From positions 728,501 to 792,500 of the forward strand of contig NZ_ASXP01000001.1 of NCBI RefSeq assembly GCF_000445445.1: DNA of 64,000 bases, read 5' to 3'. Below the pieces are notes generated by a model. The model saw only the letters and a list, made by a program, of their open reading frames with translations, did no database searches and was not told the origin of the DNA. The stretch comes from Sporomusa ovata DSM 2662 (GTDB lineage: Bacteria; Bacillota; Negativicutes; Sporomusales; Sporomusaceae). How positions within the stretch are numbered: position 1 is the stretch's first letter; each line of letters starts with the position of its first letter. Shown piece by piece: positions 8,014-15,772 of this stretch. The position numbers and the translations under genes are program-made.

Positions 8014-9183
8014 ATGTTGCCAGTTGAGATGCAAAACTGCATAAAGTATCTCGAACAAAATTCCTTTATCTTAAAGTGTCCGAGTGAAGCGGCAATTTGC
8101 CTTAGAGAGATAGCGGTGGAATATGTTAATAGTAAACTAATAAATAATAAAGTGGTAGCCGTACTGTTGACAGGCTCATCAGCCTGTGGTTATTCGGGAA
8201 TGGGTAGTGACATCGATTTAGATGTACTGATAGACGGTAACTCCAAACCGATTAAGAAGATTATGTTTAAAGGGATACCTATTGATTTGCAGTTCAAATC
8301 ATACACTGAGTGGCGAAACGATTGCCTGGCTGGTGGTGAGTCAGTCAGATATTTAACTCATACTATACCAATTTATGATAGAGATACGATTTTCTTGGAG
8401 TTTCAAAAGGATATTTTACAACAGTATTATTCGCTAGAAAATATGCAAAAGCAATTTAAAAGAAGCTTTGAAGTCATAAGTAAAAGGTCTTACTATGGAG
8501 TTGCCGACGCTAGAAAGGGGTTCCTCGTACCAGCGGCAATAAACATAGAATCTGCTCTTTATGAAGCGATAAGTTTATTAATTTACAGATATAAAGGATT
8601 TACAGCAACATCCTTACTATTAGCGGAGTTTGACAGGATAAGTAAAATCTTAGAACACGGTGAATGGTTTAATAAAACAGTAAAGCATATGAGATTTGAT
8701 ATTTCCCACGATCAAAGTGAGGAACTTTTAAAAACATATAATGAGTTGTTTGTCGGAATGAGAAGGTTATTAGCAACTAATAGGGATCTTGTTAAACGGA
8801 TAAGAAGAATGAATCTGGATTATTATACTGCCGGTAATCAATTGGAAGAATTATGTTCAGAAATAAATTATCAACAGTTATACGATAAAATAATGAAAAC
8901 TATTACTGGAAATAAAATATATAAAGCCGGAATGTCGTTATTCTTTGAATCCCACTACAATTTCTTTATGTTTAGTCCGTTTTTCTATTTGAAAAATATA
9001 AACAGCATGGCAAGCGGCAAAGAGATTGTTAATACTTCTTTTTGGGATTTATTGGATTGCTGGGATGATAATATAAAAAAACTATGGAAAAAAGTTTATC
9101 GTGCTAATTTACTTACAGAGAAATCTTTAATTGAAATGGCTAATCTGAGTAATGAAATAGTATCGTTTTGTTCTTTCAATTAA
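8014..9183 (+). CDS. Nucleotidyltransferase-fold protein, possibly horizontally acquired
   Basis: A 389-residue protein. The N-terminal nucleotidyltransferase core has LTGSSACGYSGMGSDIDL at about 52-69 with Gly54-Ser55, Asp66 and Asp68 as metal-binding residues and a third acidic strand at IDLQF (Asp91). The remaining about 280 residues are helical with no recognised domain. The fold is shared by antibiotic nucleotidyltransferases, MNT toxin/antitoxin components and tRNA-modifying enzymes; the substrate is unknown. Start ATG at 8014 with GGAGGT upstream. It is clearly more A+T-rich than its flanks, stands alone and is enclosed by a 33-bp direct repeat, which suggests transfer as a cassette. 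Confidence 0.75.
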   Translation: MLPVEMQNCIKYLEQNSFILKCPSEAAICLREIAVEYVNSKLINNKVVAVLLTGSSACGYSGMGSDIDLDVLIDGNSKPIKKIMFKGIPIDLQFKSYTEWRNDCLAGGESVRYLTHTIPIYDRDTIFLEFQKDILQQYYSLENMQKQFKRSFEVISKRSYYGVADARKGFLVPAAINIESALYEAISLLIYRYKGFTATSLLLAEFDRISKILEHGEWFNKTVKHMRFDISHDQSEELLKTYNELFVGMRRLLATNRDLVKRIRRMNLDYYTAGNQLEELCSEINYQQLYDKIMKTITGNKIYKAGMSLFFESHYNFFMFSPFFYLKNINSMASGKEIVNTSFWDLLDCWDDNIKKLWKKVYRANLLTEKSLIEMANLSNEIVSFCSFN

Positions 9184-9264
9184 AAATAAAAATGAGCGAA
9201 AGCTGAGCTTGAATTTCTATTGTAGCCGTTGCATGCAATTTACCTCAGTTTCTAAGGACGGGGT

Positions 9265-9297
9265 TGCCGGCAGCAAGGGAGCCGCGAACTGCGCGGC
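9265..9297 (+). repeat. 33-bp direct repeat, copy 2
   Basis: Exact copy of 7818-7850. Here the frame extends back to an ATG at 9233 and forward to TAA at 9305-9307, giving a possible 24-residue peptide with the end AGSKGAANCAAEK. No ribosome-binding site is seen, so I do not call it a gene. A GCCGCC/GGCGGC hairpin follows at about 9313-9338. Confidence 0.7.
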
Positions 9298-9368
9298 GGA
9301 GAAATAAAAATAGCCGCCCTTGTGTTGAGAAGGCGGCATGGTGATCTGATAAAAGCCAGCAAAAAATT

Positions 9369-9397
9369 TTGTTCGTTATGGGAAAATATGTTATAAT
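9369..9397 (+). promoter_or_regulatory. Promoter of the holin-like toxin gene
   Basis: TTGTTC at 9369-9374, a 17-nt spacer, TATAAT at 9392-9397. A similar stretch (AAAATATG-C-TATACT) precedes the nucleotidyltransferase gene near 7923-7937. Confidence 0.65.
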
Positions 9398-9454
9398 TAA
9401 CGTAATAGGTTGTCGAGGAGCGGTTAGCCATTCCCTTTGTAGAAAGGGGGTGGT

Positions 9455-9529
9455 ATGATGATGTTTGAGGCTATGTATCTCATGATTGCATTTGCAACAC
9501 TCGTTGTTTTGATCATAAAGAAGAAATAA
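9455..9529 (+). CDS. Putative holin-like toxin (type I toxin-antitoxin family)
   Basis: A 24-residue peptide beginning with three Met (starts possible at 9455, 9458 or 9461), then FEAMYLMIAFATLVVLIIKKK: an acidic residue, one hydrophobic membrane helix and a lysine tail, the typical form of the Firmicute holin-like toxin peptides. AAAGGGGG lies 4-10 nt upstream depending on the start. It has its own promoter, and the transcript ends carry complementary segments (9420-9428 and 9578-9586), as in type I toxin mRNAs. Too short for most gene callers. The antitoxin RNA would be antisense and was not located. Confidence 0.7.
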   Translation: MMMFEAMYLMIAFATLVVLIIKKK

Positions 9530-9560
9530 CCGCCCCTAGCTAAGGTTTGCGGTTATTTCT
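9523..9560 (+). terminator. Hairpin at the end of the toxin gene
   Basis: GAAATAACCGC, overlapping the toxin stop codon, pairs with GCGGTTATTTC at about 9549-9559, and the pairing would work for transcripts of either strand. A further hairpin with TGACGTG/CACGTCA and a short T-run follows at about 9611-9638 and is the likelier end of the toxin mRNA. Confidence 0.5.
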
Positions 9561-9722
9561 TGAAATACCTAAACTGAGGCTAACCGTTCGGTTAGGCAGC
9601 CTGTGGGGCTGACGTGCTACAACACGTCAACCCTTTTCTTATATTATACCATTGACGGAAAAATATGCAACAGGTGAGGAAAAATACGCTTACACGGCTT
9701 TAGTTTAAATTTTATATTTTGG

Positions 9723-9776
9723 TTGATTTTAACTATTTTATATAGTATTATATTAATAACCCCCTCCCTGGGGGGG
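9723..9776 (+). promoter_or_regulatory. Promoter plus CstR/CsoR-type operator
   Basis: TTGATT at 9723-9728, a 17-nt spacer and TATTAT at 9746-9751, followed immediately at 9759-9776 by ACCCCCTCCCTGGGGGG, a C-run/G-run inverted repeat of the kind bound by CsoR/CstR/RcnR-family repressors. It covers the expected transcription start, so the repressor encoded just downstream very probably autoregulates the operon here. Confidence 0.65.
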
Positions 9777-9820
9777 CGGATAATCTATGTGAAACATTAT
9801 TTCGGTTAGGAGTATGAGTT

Positions 9821-10096
9821 ATGGCTAGTGAGCAGATGAAAAAAAGCGTACTTCAAAGATTAGGTACGATCAAAGGTCATATTGCGGGTATTGAAAAAAT
9901 GGTTGAAGACGACAAGCAATGTGAGGATATTCTCTTTCAATTGAGTGCTGTATTGGGGGCAGTCAACAAGCTTAGCGCGCATATTCTTGAAGGTTATACC
10001 GAAGCCTGTTTGAATGATGTTAATATTGAGGCTGATGTACGTCAGCGAATTGAGAATTTAACTAAAACAATGCTTGCTATGGTTAAGAAAGCCTGA
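9821..10096 (+). CDS. CsoR-family repressor, CstR-like (persulfide-sensing type)
   Basis: A 91-residue all-helical DUF156 protein. In copper-sensing CsoR the ligands are Cys-His-Cys; here the aligned residues are Cys34, Tyr59 and Cys63, so the His ligand is missing while both cysteines remain. That is the pattern of CstR, which senses persulfides or polysulfides through the two Cys. The neighbours are a CoA-disulfide reductase/rhodanese fusion and YeeE/YedE sulfur importers, which agrees. The operator-like G/C tract lies in its promoter. The assignment to CstR is inference from residues plus context. Confidence 0.85.
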   Translation: MASEQMKKSVLQRLGTIKGHIAGIEKMVEDDKQCEDILFQLSAVLGAVNKLSAHILEGYTEACLNDVNIEADVRQRIENLTKTMLAMVKKA

Positions 10097-10193
10097 TAAG
10101 AACAGTTGAATACAGGTTTACAGCGTTTGTTTGAATGCAATCGTTGTAGAAAATCAGGTGTTGTAATATCAACAAAAATAGGGAGGGATTTGT

Positions 10194-11876
10194 ATGAAAA
10201 AAATTGTTGTGATTGGAGGGGTGGCAGCCGGACTTAAAGCTGCCGCTAAAGCGCGCCGGAGTGACCCGCAGGCAAGTATTACCGTGCTGGAAAGAGGAAA
10301 AATCATTTCTTATGGCGCATGTGGCATGCCGTATTATGTGGGAGGAGACGTTAATGACATTGAAGATTTGATGAAAACGCCGGTAGGTATTGTTCGTAGT
10401 TCAGCTTTTTTCAAAAATGTTAAGGACCTTGATGTCTTAATTCAAACAGAAGCAACTGCCATTGACCGGCAAGCCAAGGTAGTAACAGTGAAGAAACTGG
10501 CTACGGGTGAAACAGATACTATACCTTATGATAAGTTAGTTATTGCCACAGGTGCTTCACCTATAAAACCACCACTCCCAGGAGTGGCTTTAGATAACAT
10601 TTTTTCGCTTTGGCACCCTGATGATGCTAAAGTGATCCGGCAAGGAATAGAGGCCGGGAATTATAAGCAGGCAGTTATTATTGGTGCCGGATTAGTAGGT
10701 ATGGAAATGGCGGAAGCCTTAACGAAACGGCAGTTGCAGGTAACGGTAGTCGAAATGAAGGAGCAAATATTCCCGGCGTTTCTTGATGCCGAAATAGCTG
10801 GAATAGCCTCTAAGTATGCAGCTGGCAAAGGAATTACCTTATTGACGGAAGAAAAGGTAGAGAGATTTACTGGTGAAACAAGGGTGACGGCGGTTGAGAC
10901 TGATAAACGCACTATTCCGGCCGATCTTGTCATATTGGCAATCGGTGCGCGGCCTAATGTGGAGCTGGCTAAAGCCGCAGGTTTGACGATTGGTGTTACT
11001 GGTGCCATTGTGGTAGATGAGGAAATGCGCACTAACGATCCAGATATCTATGCTGGTGGCGATTGCGTAGAAAATATCAACCGTTTATCTGGACAAAAGG
11101 TGTTTGCTCCTATGGGTTCAACAGCTAATAAACATGGCCGCGTTATCGGTGAAAATTTGTGCGGTGGTCACGTTAAGTTTAAAGGTGTACTCAACACGGT
11201 TGTGGCTAAACTACATAATCTTACTGTTGGTAAAACCGGATTAAGTGAACGTGATGCCAAACAGCTTGGTTATGATTACATAACAGCAATGGTTGCAGGT
11301 CATGACAAGCCCCATTATATGCCTGGTGCCAAGCCGATTACTGTAAAATTAATTGCCGAGGCCCAAACGGGAAAAATTCTCGGGATGCAGGCAGTAGGCG
11401 AAGGCGAAGTTGCCAAACGTGTGGATGTGGTGGCTGCAGTGCTGACTTTAGGCGGAACTATTGACGATTTATTTGATATTGATCTGTCGTATGCTCCACC
11501 GTATAATTCTCCTATTGATAATGTAGCGGTGGCTGCCAATGCCGTCATGAACAAACTGGCAGGAAAATTCAAAGGTATTTCGCCGCTGGTGGCCAAGGAA
11601 AAGCTGGAAGATGGTAAAACAGTTTTCCTTGATGTGCGCACTCCTGACGAATGTAAGCAGATACGTCTGTCAGATAGCCCCAGTATTAAGTATATCCCCT
11701 TAGGACAACTGCGCAACCGCGTGGCGGAATTGAACAAACAAGATGAAGTTGTAGCTTTTTGCAAAATCAGTCTACGGGGTTATGATGCCGAAGGAATCCT
11801 GGAAGGTGCCGGCTTTGAGAATGTGAAGGTCATGGAAGGCGGGATTGTTTCCTGGCCATTTTCCCACGGAAAATAA
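10194..11876 (+). CDS. CoA-disulfide/polysulfide reductase with C-terminal rhodanese domain
   Basis: A 560-residue FAD- and NAD(P)H-dependent pyridine nucleotide-disulfide oxidoreductase. The N-terminal FAD motif is VVIGGVAAGLKAA, the single redox Cys43 lies in YGACGMPYYVGG as in CoA-disulfide reductases, a second nucleotide motif AVIIGAGLVGMEMAEAL is near 165, and YAGGDC near 290. Residues about 460-560 are a rhodanese domain with the active Cys in FCKISLRGY (about 523). Such fusions reduce CoA persulfide or polysulfide in the cytosol. It is preceded by GGGAGG and cotranscribed with the CstR-like repressor and the importers. Confidence 0.9.
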   Translation: MKKIVVIGGVAAGLKAAAKARRSDPQASITVLERGKIISYGACGMPYYVGGDVNDIEDLMKTPVGIVRSSAFFKNVKDLDVLIQTEATAIDRQAKVVTVKKLATGETDTIPYDKLVIATGASPIKPPLPGVALDNIFSLWHPDDAKVIRQGIEAGNYKQAVIIGAGLVGMEMAEALTKRQLQVTVVEMKEQIFPAFLDAEIAGIASKYAAGKGITLLTEEKVERFTGETRVTAVETDKRTIPADLVILAIGARPNVELAKAAGLTIGVTGAIVVDEEMRTNDPDIYAGGDCVENINRLSGQKVFAPMGSTANKHGRVIGENLCGGHVKFKGVLNTVVAKLHNLTVGKTGLSERDAKQLGYDYITAMVAGHDKPHYMPGAKPITVKLIAEAQTGKILGMQAVGEGEVAKRVDVVAAVLTLGGTIDDLFDIDLSYAPPYNSPIDNVAVAANAVMNKLAGKFKGISPLVAKEKLEDGKTVFLDVRTPDECKQIRLSDSPSIKYIPLGQLRNRVAELNKQDEVVAFCKISLRGYDAEGILEGAGFENVKVMEGGIVSWPFSHGK

Positions 11877-11920
11877 GTTAATAGTAGGCGAATGAGTTGA
11901 AACTGAAGTTGGGAGATGAG

Positions 11921-12445
11921 ATGAGTATGAAAGAAGACCGGGGATGGAGTCCTTACTTAGCAGGGGCACTCAGTGGGTTGGTATCTATCGGCTCAATTTG
12001 GTTTGTCGGGAAATACTTAGGCGCATCTACAACCTTTGTTCGTACCACCGGTATACTGGAGAAGCTTGTTTCTCCTGAGCGGGTGGCCAGTATGCCGTAT
12101 TTTTTAAAAGAAGTCCCGCTGATTGACTGGCAATGGATGTTTGTTATCGGTATTGCTATCGGCGCCTTTTTTGCCGCAGTATCTTCTGGAAGTTTCCGTC
12201 TCCAAGCCGTGCCTGCTATGTGGCAGGCACGGTTTGGACCAGCTATAAAACCTAGAGCGCTGGTGGCCTTTATTGGCGGCATTATCGCAATGTTTGGTGC
12301 ACGTCTGGCAGATGGCTGTCCGAGTGGTCATGGGCTTAGCGGCTCGCTGCAGCTTGCAGTGAGTGGATTTATTGCATTAGCCTGTTTCTTTATTGGCGGT
12401 TTGATTACGGCAAATTTGCTATATAAAGGTGGTGGCAAGCAATGA
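11921..12445 (+). CDS. YeeE/YedE-family sulfur-compound importer, first half
   Basis: About 174 residues with four or five hydrophobic helices. It carries the conserved Cys motif ARLADGCPSGHGLSG (Cys about 133) through which thiosulfate importers such as TsuA relay the substrate. I take ATG 11921, 5 nt after GGGAG, rather than the TTG at 11897. The stop overlaps the next gene, and the two half-size proteins together correspond to one full-length YeeE, so they probably form a two-subunit permease for thiosulfate or a related sulfur species. Confidence 0.8.
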   Translation: MSMKEDRGWSPYLAGALSGLVSIGSIWFVGKYLGASTTFVRTTGILEKLVSPERVASMPYFLKEVPLIDWQWMFVIGIAIGAFFAAVSSGSFRLQAVPAMWQARFGPAIKPRALVAFIGGIIAMFGARLADGCPSGHGLSGSLQLAVSGFIALACFFIGGLITANLLYKGGGKQ

Positions 12446-12969
12446 TGGTACTCTTGTATGGGCTAATCACCGGCATTCTGTTTGGGTTTTTGCTGCAGAA
12501 AGGACGTGTACTCCGCTATGATAAACAGATTGCGGCGCTGCGCTTACAGGATATGACGATTGTGAAATTTATGTTGTCCCATATAGCGGTAGCTATGGTT
12601 GGCGTTTATTTCCTTTATGATATGGGACTAGTAAAGCTCTCGCTTAAACCGACAGTTTTAGGTGGCGTAATTATTGGCGGAGTGTTATTCGGTTTGGGCT
12701 GGGGATTGCTCGGCTATTGTCCAGGCACTTCACTGGGAGCGTTGGGTGAAGGTCGCTGGGATTCGGTTTGGGGTATTCTAGGCATGTTGGCAGGGGCTGG
12801 GATGTATGCTGAAATGTATCCTTATTTACAAAAGACTGTTCTGACCTGGGGTAATTATGGCAAGATTACCGTTCCCCAAGTATTAGGTGTTAATCATTGG
12901 CTGGTTATTGTATCCTTTTTAATAGTAACTGTTCTTTTGTTTCGGTGGTTAGAGAGAAAAGGGTTATAA
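12442..12969 (+). CDS. YeeE/YedE-family sulfur-compound importer, second half
   Basis: 175 residues, strongly hydrophobic, with a YeeE-type motif LLGYCPGTSLGALGEG (Cys about 93). Its ATG overlaps the preceding stop by four bases, so translation is coupled. It is the partner half of the preceding protein. The product lies in the cytoplasmic membrane and would feed sulfur to the rhodanese/CoA-disulfide reductase encoded upstream. Confidence 0.8.
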   Translation: MMVLLYGLITGILFGFLLQKGRVLRYDKQIAALRLQDMTIVKFMLSHIAVAMVGVYFLYDMGLVKLSLKPTVLGGVIIGGVLFGLGWGLLGYCPGTSLGALGEGRWDSVWGILGMLAGAGMYAEMYPYLQKTVLTWGNYGKITVPQVLGVNHWLVIVSFLIVTVLLFRWLERKGL

Positions 12970-12975
12970 AAACAA

Positions 12976-13023
12976 CAAGCGCATTTTAGACATTACTATT
13001 TGTCTGAAATGTGCTTGCTTTTT
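12976..13023. terminator. Bidirectional terminator between convergent operons
   Basis: A 17-bp stem, 12976-12992 with 13001-13017 including two G-U pairs, followed by TTTTT in the plus direction. It serves the sulfur operon and probably the convergent minus-strand NifX gene. Confidence 0.75.
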
Positions 13024-13034
13024 GCCCAGTATTG

Positions 13035-13409
13035 TTATTTTTTTAAGTCTAGTGCATTTGGCGCATTGAGGTCTGACAGTTTGCCGGATTGGAATGCTGC
13101 CAGAGCCTCCTCCACGGTACTATTCATTTCGCCTACCGAATACAGGGCAATTTGTTCGGCCTGTAACACCTTAAAGGCTTTGGGGCCAACATGGCCGGTG
13201 ATGAGAACCTTAGCTCCGGTTTTTGCTAAGTTCTGACTTGATTGGATGCCTGATCCTTGGGTATGTTCCGGGTTTTGTATGTTAGTTAGGGCTAGGGATG
13301 ACCAAGTGTTACTTTCCTCATCATAGAGGACGAAATAGTCGGCCAGGCTAAATCGGGAATCGACTGCCGACTGGCGGTTTTCACCATGCGCTGTAATGGC
13401 AATTTTCAT
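13035..13409 (-). CDS. NifX/NafY-fold (dinitrogenase iron-molybdenum cofactor family) protein, ORP-like
   Basis: A 124-residue single-domain protein starting MKIAITAHGENRQSAVDSRF, with the conserved VLITGHVGPKAFKVL and a C-terminal VEEALAAFQSGKL. The family binds metal clusters non-covalently; the orange protein (ORP) of Desulfovibrio, with a Mo-Cu sulfide cluster, belongs to it. It is a close paralogue of the gene at 17492-17848. It is the last gene of the unit CDF transporter-DUF5320-TSCPD-NifX on the minus strand. Confidence 0.85.
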   Translation of the reverse strand: MKIAITAHGENRQSAVDSRFSLADYFVLYDEESNTWSSLALTNIQNPEHTQGSGIQSSQNLAKTGAKVLITGHVGPKAFKVLQAEQIALYSVGEMNSTVEEALAAFQSGKLSDLNAPNALDLKK

Positions 13410-13466
13410 CTTAGTTTTCCTCGCTTTTTTCGGATTGAGTCATGGCTTTGACGGCGGTGTTTAGTA

Positions 13467-13718
13467 TCAATCGCGTACTTCATTTCCGTAATTTTCTAAT
13501 GCCTGCGCTAATTGGTCGGCACAGGAAGTCTGGTTGCGGCACAGATTGCCTTTGAATTTGGCAATGATTTCTTTTACCGGCATTCCTTCAATTATTTTGC
13601 TGATGGCTTTTAGATTTCCCGGACAGCCGCCAATGAATTTTACATTTTTTAAGAGACCGTTTTCAACATCAAAGTAAATTTCCTTACAGCATACGCCATG
13701 TGGGATATATTTGGTCAT
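13467..13718 (-). CDS. TIGR03905-type TSCPD domain protein
   Basis: An 83-residue protein with the TSCPD-like fold: a Cys pair in MTKYIPHGVCCKEI, then FIGGCPGNLKAISKI and CRNQTSCADQLAQAL. The start at 13718 is fixed by AAGGAG 8 nt upstream; the open frame continues further but without a ribosome-binding site. Related domains occur at the C-terminus of B12-dependent ribonucleotide reductases, but the small stand-alone proteins have no known function. The spread of Cys residues suggests metal binding. Confidence 0.8.
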   Translation of the reverse strand: MTKYIPHGVCCKEIYFDVENGLLKNVKFIGGCPGNLKAISKIIEGMPVKEIIAKFKGNLCRNQTSCADQLAQALENYGNEVRD

Positions 13719-13752
13719 TATTTTAGGCTCCTTAATACGATGTATAATGAAG

Positions 13753-13826
13753 GGCTCTTCGCTATGTAAGCTGACAGATGGGGAAGCGGGAAATGAATCC
13801 TCTGTGCTTATCGATAGCGAAGAGCC
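13753..13826. repeat. 13-bp perfect inverted repeat with long loop
   Basis: GGCTCTTCGCTAT at 13753-13765 is the reverse complement of 13814-13826, enclosing 48 nt. It fills the gap between the DUF5320 and TSCPD genes and could be an intercistronic RNA structure. Confidence 0.55.
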
Positions 13827-13838
13827 AGGGTTCAATGA

Positions 13839-14081
13839 CTATTCGGTCTTGCGGTTTTGCTTGGCTAGATTACGCAGGTTAGCTGCTTGTGCTTCCAAGC
13901 GTTCTGCCTGGGCTTCCATGGTTTCGGGCGCTAAGGAAGTTGTGTTACTAGTAAAGCTAAAGCCGCCTTGCATGCCGCGACCGCGACCAAAGCCATTGCC
14001 AAACCCCATTCGTTGGCAACCACCGCGTCCACGGCCTTGTGGTCCAGTGCCCCAAGGGCCTGTTCCGTCTCCTCTTGGCAT
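13839..14081 (-). CDS. DUF5320 Gly/Arg-rich small protein
   Basis: 80 residues starting MPRGDGTGPWGTGPQGRGRGG, followed by an F-G-N-G-F-G-R-G-R-G type low-complexity stretch and a C-terminal coiled coil (ETMEAQAERLEAQAANLRNLAKQN). The DUF5320 family is found beside NifX/Mrp/ferredoxin-ATPase genes in anaerobes; function unknown. The ATG at 14081 has AAGGAGG 8 nt upstream; an upstream in-frame GTG is rejected. Confidence 0.85.
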   Translation of the reverse strand: MPRGDGTGPWGTGPQGRGRGGCQRMGFGNGFGRGRGMQGGFSFTSNTTSLAPETMEAQAERLEAQAANLRNLAKQNRKTE

Positions 14082-14104
14082 AAAAATCACCTCCTTTCGA
14101 TGCT

Positions 14105-15001
14105 TTAGTTGTTAGGTATAAAAGACGATTTTCCTTTATCTGGTTCTAAATGAATTATTACATCACATGTACCGAGCTGGTGTTTAATGGTAGCTTCTAA
14201 TTGATCGCAGATGGCATGAGCTTTATTCAATGGCATGTGTTTATCTAATATGAGATGCATATCAATTAGCCGATAGCTTCCAGAATGCCTAGTGCGTAAT
14301 TTATATAATGATATCACCTGATCATGTTGATTAATGATTTCAGAAATCATTTGTTCTTCATTTGGGGGTAAACAGATATCAGTTAGTTCAGATAGATTTT
14401 TTTTGATCATTGAGTAGCCTGTTTTTAAAATTACCAGGCCTACCATTATAGCAATCGCTGAATCAATCCAGGACCAGCCAGTTAGATGAAGAAAAAATAA
14501 ACCAACTAGAATGCTGCCAGATGTCCAGCTGTCAGTTTGTAAATGCAGTGCATCGGCTTCCAGGGCAGGAGAGCGAGTTTGTTTGGCGACTAGCATCATT
14601 TTACGGGAAACAAAGTAATTTACTATGATAGAAAGGAGCATAACGATCATTCCGTATTCTAAATAGACAGGGAAATTGGCATGGTTATATTTTTCATATG
14701 CTTCATATATGATCCACAAAGCCGCAGTGATGATAAGTAATGCTTCGAAAGCACCGGACAAATTTTCAAATTTGCCGTGACCGTAGTGGTGATCGGCATC
14801 AGGAGAGGAAGAAGACTTTCTTATGGCATAATAGGCGATAAGAGTTGCTAGTAAGTCGACTGCCGTGTGAATGGCTTCAGAAATGATACTGATGCTGCTG
14901 GTATACATACCGACTAGTAGTTTTAAAATTAACAGCAAAGAAGTGGCAATCACAGAAAGTTGAGCTGTATTCTGTTTTAAGGAGTTGATATTTTCAGTCA
15001 C
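14105..15001 (-). CDS. Cation diffusion facilitator (FieF/CzcD-type) transporter
   Basis: 298 residues with six predicted membrane helices and a cytoplasmic C-terminal domain. Metal-site motifs are SEAIHTAVDLLATL in helix II, DHHYGHGKFENLSG after helix III, and EADALHLQTDSWTS in helix V (HxxxD-type). It exports divalent cations such as Zn, Fe or Mn by proton exchange. The start is GTG at 15001, 7 nt after AAAGGAGG. It is the first gene of its unit and lies downstream of two operator sites, which links metal export to the ORP-like cluster. Confidence 0.88.
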   Translation of the reverse strand: MTENINSLKQNTAQLSVIATSLLLILKLLVGMYTSSISIISEAIHTAVDLLATLIAYYAIRKSSSSPDADHHYGHGKFENLSGAFEALLIITAALWIIYEAYEKYNHANFPVYLEYGMIVMLLSIIVNYFVSRKMMLVAKQTRSPALEADALHLQTDSWTSGSILVGLFFLHLTGWSWIDSAIAIMVGLVILKTGYSMIKKNLSELTDICLPPNEEQMISEIINQHDQVISLYKLRTRHSGSYRLIDMHLILDKHMPLNKAHAICDQLEATIKHQLGTCDVIIHLEPDKGKSSFIPNN

Positions 15002-15119
15002 AAAGAAACCTCCTTTCATAAAAGATATATTAATAAGTCACCTGATAGTTGATCATATAAATTTAAAAAAGAGGCTATTATCGTCGCATAAAGTTGGAGC
15101 AGGTATACGCTGAGTTATA

Positions 15120-15135
15120 ATGAAATATATTTCAT
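15120..15135 (-). promoter_or_regulatory. Palindromic operator, site 1 upstream of the CDF gene
   Basis: ATGAAATATATTTCAT is a perfect 16-bp palindrome of the same ATGAA-N6-TTCAT class as those at 15226, 19741 and 20227. The 15002-15512 gap otherwise holds only the promoter below and a hairpin. Confidence 0.65.
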
Positions 15136-15225
15136 AATTAAACGAAATTTTTTTACTGCCTGTCATGACAAACAGTAGCAGTTTGATAAATCGGTTTTAG
15201 TTTGCTGCTTGTATATGGGCGACAT

Positions 15226-15281
15226 ATTTATTATGAAATATAGTTCATAATAAATATACAATATGTAACTGGGAATGTCAA
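15226..15281 (-). promoter_or_regulatory. Promoter and palindromic operator, CDF unit
   Basis: On the minus strand TTGACA (15281-15276), a 17-nt spacer and TATATT (15258-15253) are followed at once by the operator 15226-15255, with 12-nt perfect arms ATTTATTATGAA/TTCATAATAAAT around a 6-nt centre. The same arrangement precedes the DUF134 gene. Confidence 0.7.
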
Positions 15282-15367
15282 GAAAATTCGGGCTCATATT
15301 GACTGAAATTTTTGTTAAATGGTGGGATTGCGAGTCAAGGCTCCCGCTTCCATCGGCAGTGTTCATC

Positions 15368-15396
15368 ATTCAGGTGGAGCAGACCTCCACCTGAAT
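15368..15396 (-). terminator. Perfect 12-bp hairpin
   Basis: ATTCAGGTGGAG (15368-15379) and CTCCACCTGAAT (15385-15396), 5-nt loop. It lies between the end of the MrpORP unit and the promoter of the CDF unit, and probably terminates the former. No strong T-run. Confidence 0.45.
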
Positions 15397-15512
15397 CCCT
15401 AATGCTTCAGCTATATTGAAACAAGTTCACTCCATTTGCGGGTTGCTACTAGTTGAGTAAGTTTTGTTCTGCCCTTTTCCAATAGTTTCCTAACATACAC
15501 TCCGCTATTTTC

Positions 15513-15755
15513 TTATTTATTATATACCCAATCGTATTTTTCGTAATTCTTCCTATCCCATATTACAACTTCCGGTCTAATCATCAGTGCTTGCTTACTT
15601 CCCTCTTGACCTTTTTTATTAGCTTCTTCATAGGTAGCAAATATTCCTACCAAGTTCCTAATTCCCGTCGAAGGATCAGTAAAAGCTAAGCCAAATCCCT
15701 TTTGACTTTCAGAAAACTCAATTTCTTTATACATTGTCGTAATTCTTCCTTCCAT
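15513..15755 (-). CDS. Small protein of unknown function
   Basis: Up to 80 residues, or 73 if it starts at the second Met (15734, MYKEIEFSESQ). GGAAGG lies just after the first ATG, so the second start is plausible. The sequence (GFGLAFTDPSTGIRNLVGIFATYEEANKKGQEGSKQ) suggests a small alpha/beta domain. No family is recognised and there is no signal peptide or Cys. It follows the NifX-like gene after 17 nt, so it is probably the last gene of the ORP-like unit. Confidence 0.6.
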   Translation of the reverse strand: MEGRITTMYKEIEFSESQKGFGLAFTDPSTGIRNLVGIFATYEEANKKGQEGSKQALMIRPEVVIWDRKNYEKYDWVYNK

Positions 15756-15772
15756 CTTTTATACCAGGTTTC

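Noticed and set aside
9233..9307. 24-codon frame ending AGSKGAANCAAEK
   Set aside because: It has an ATG and stop but no ribosome-binding site, and most of it is the 33-bp repeat; kept as a repeat only.
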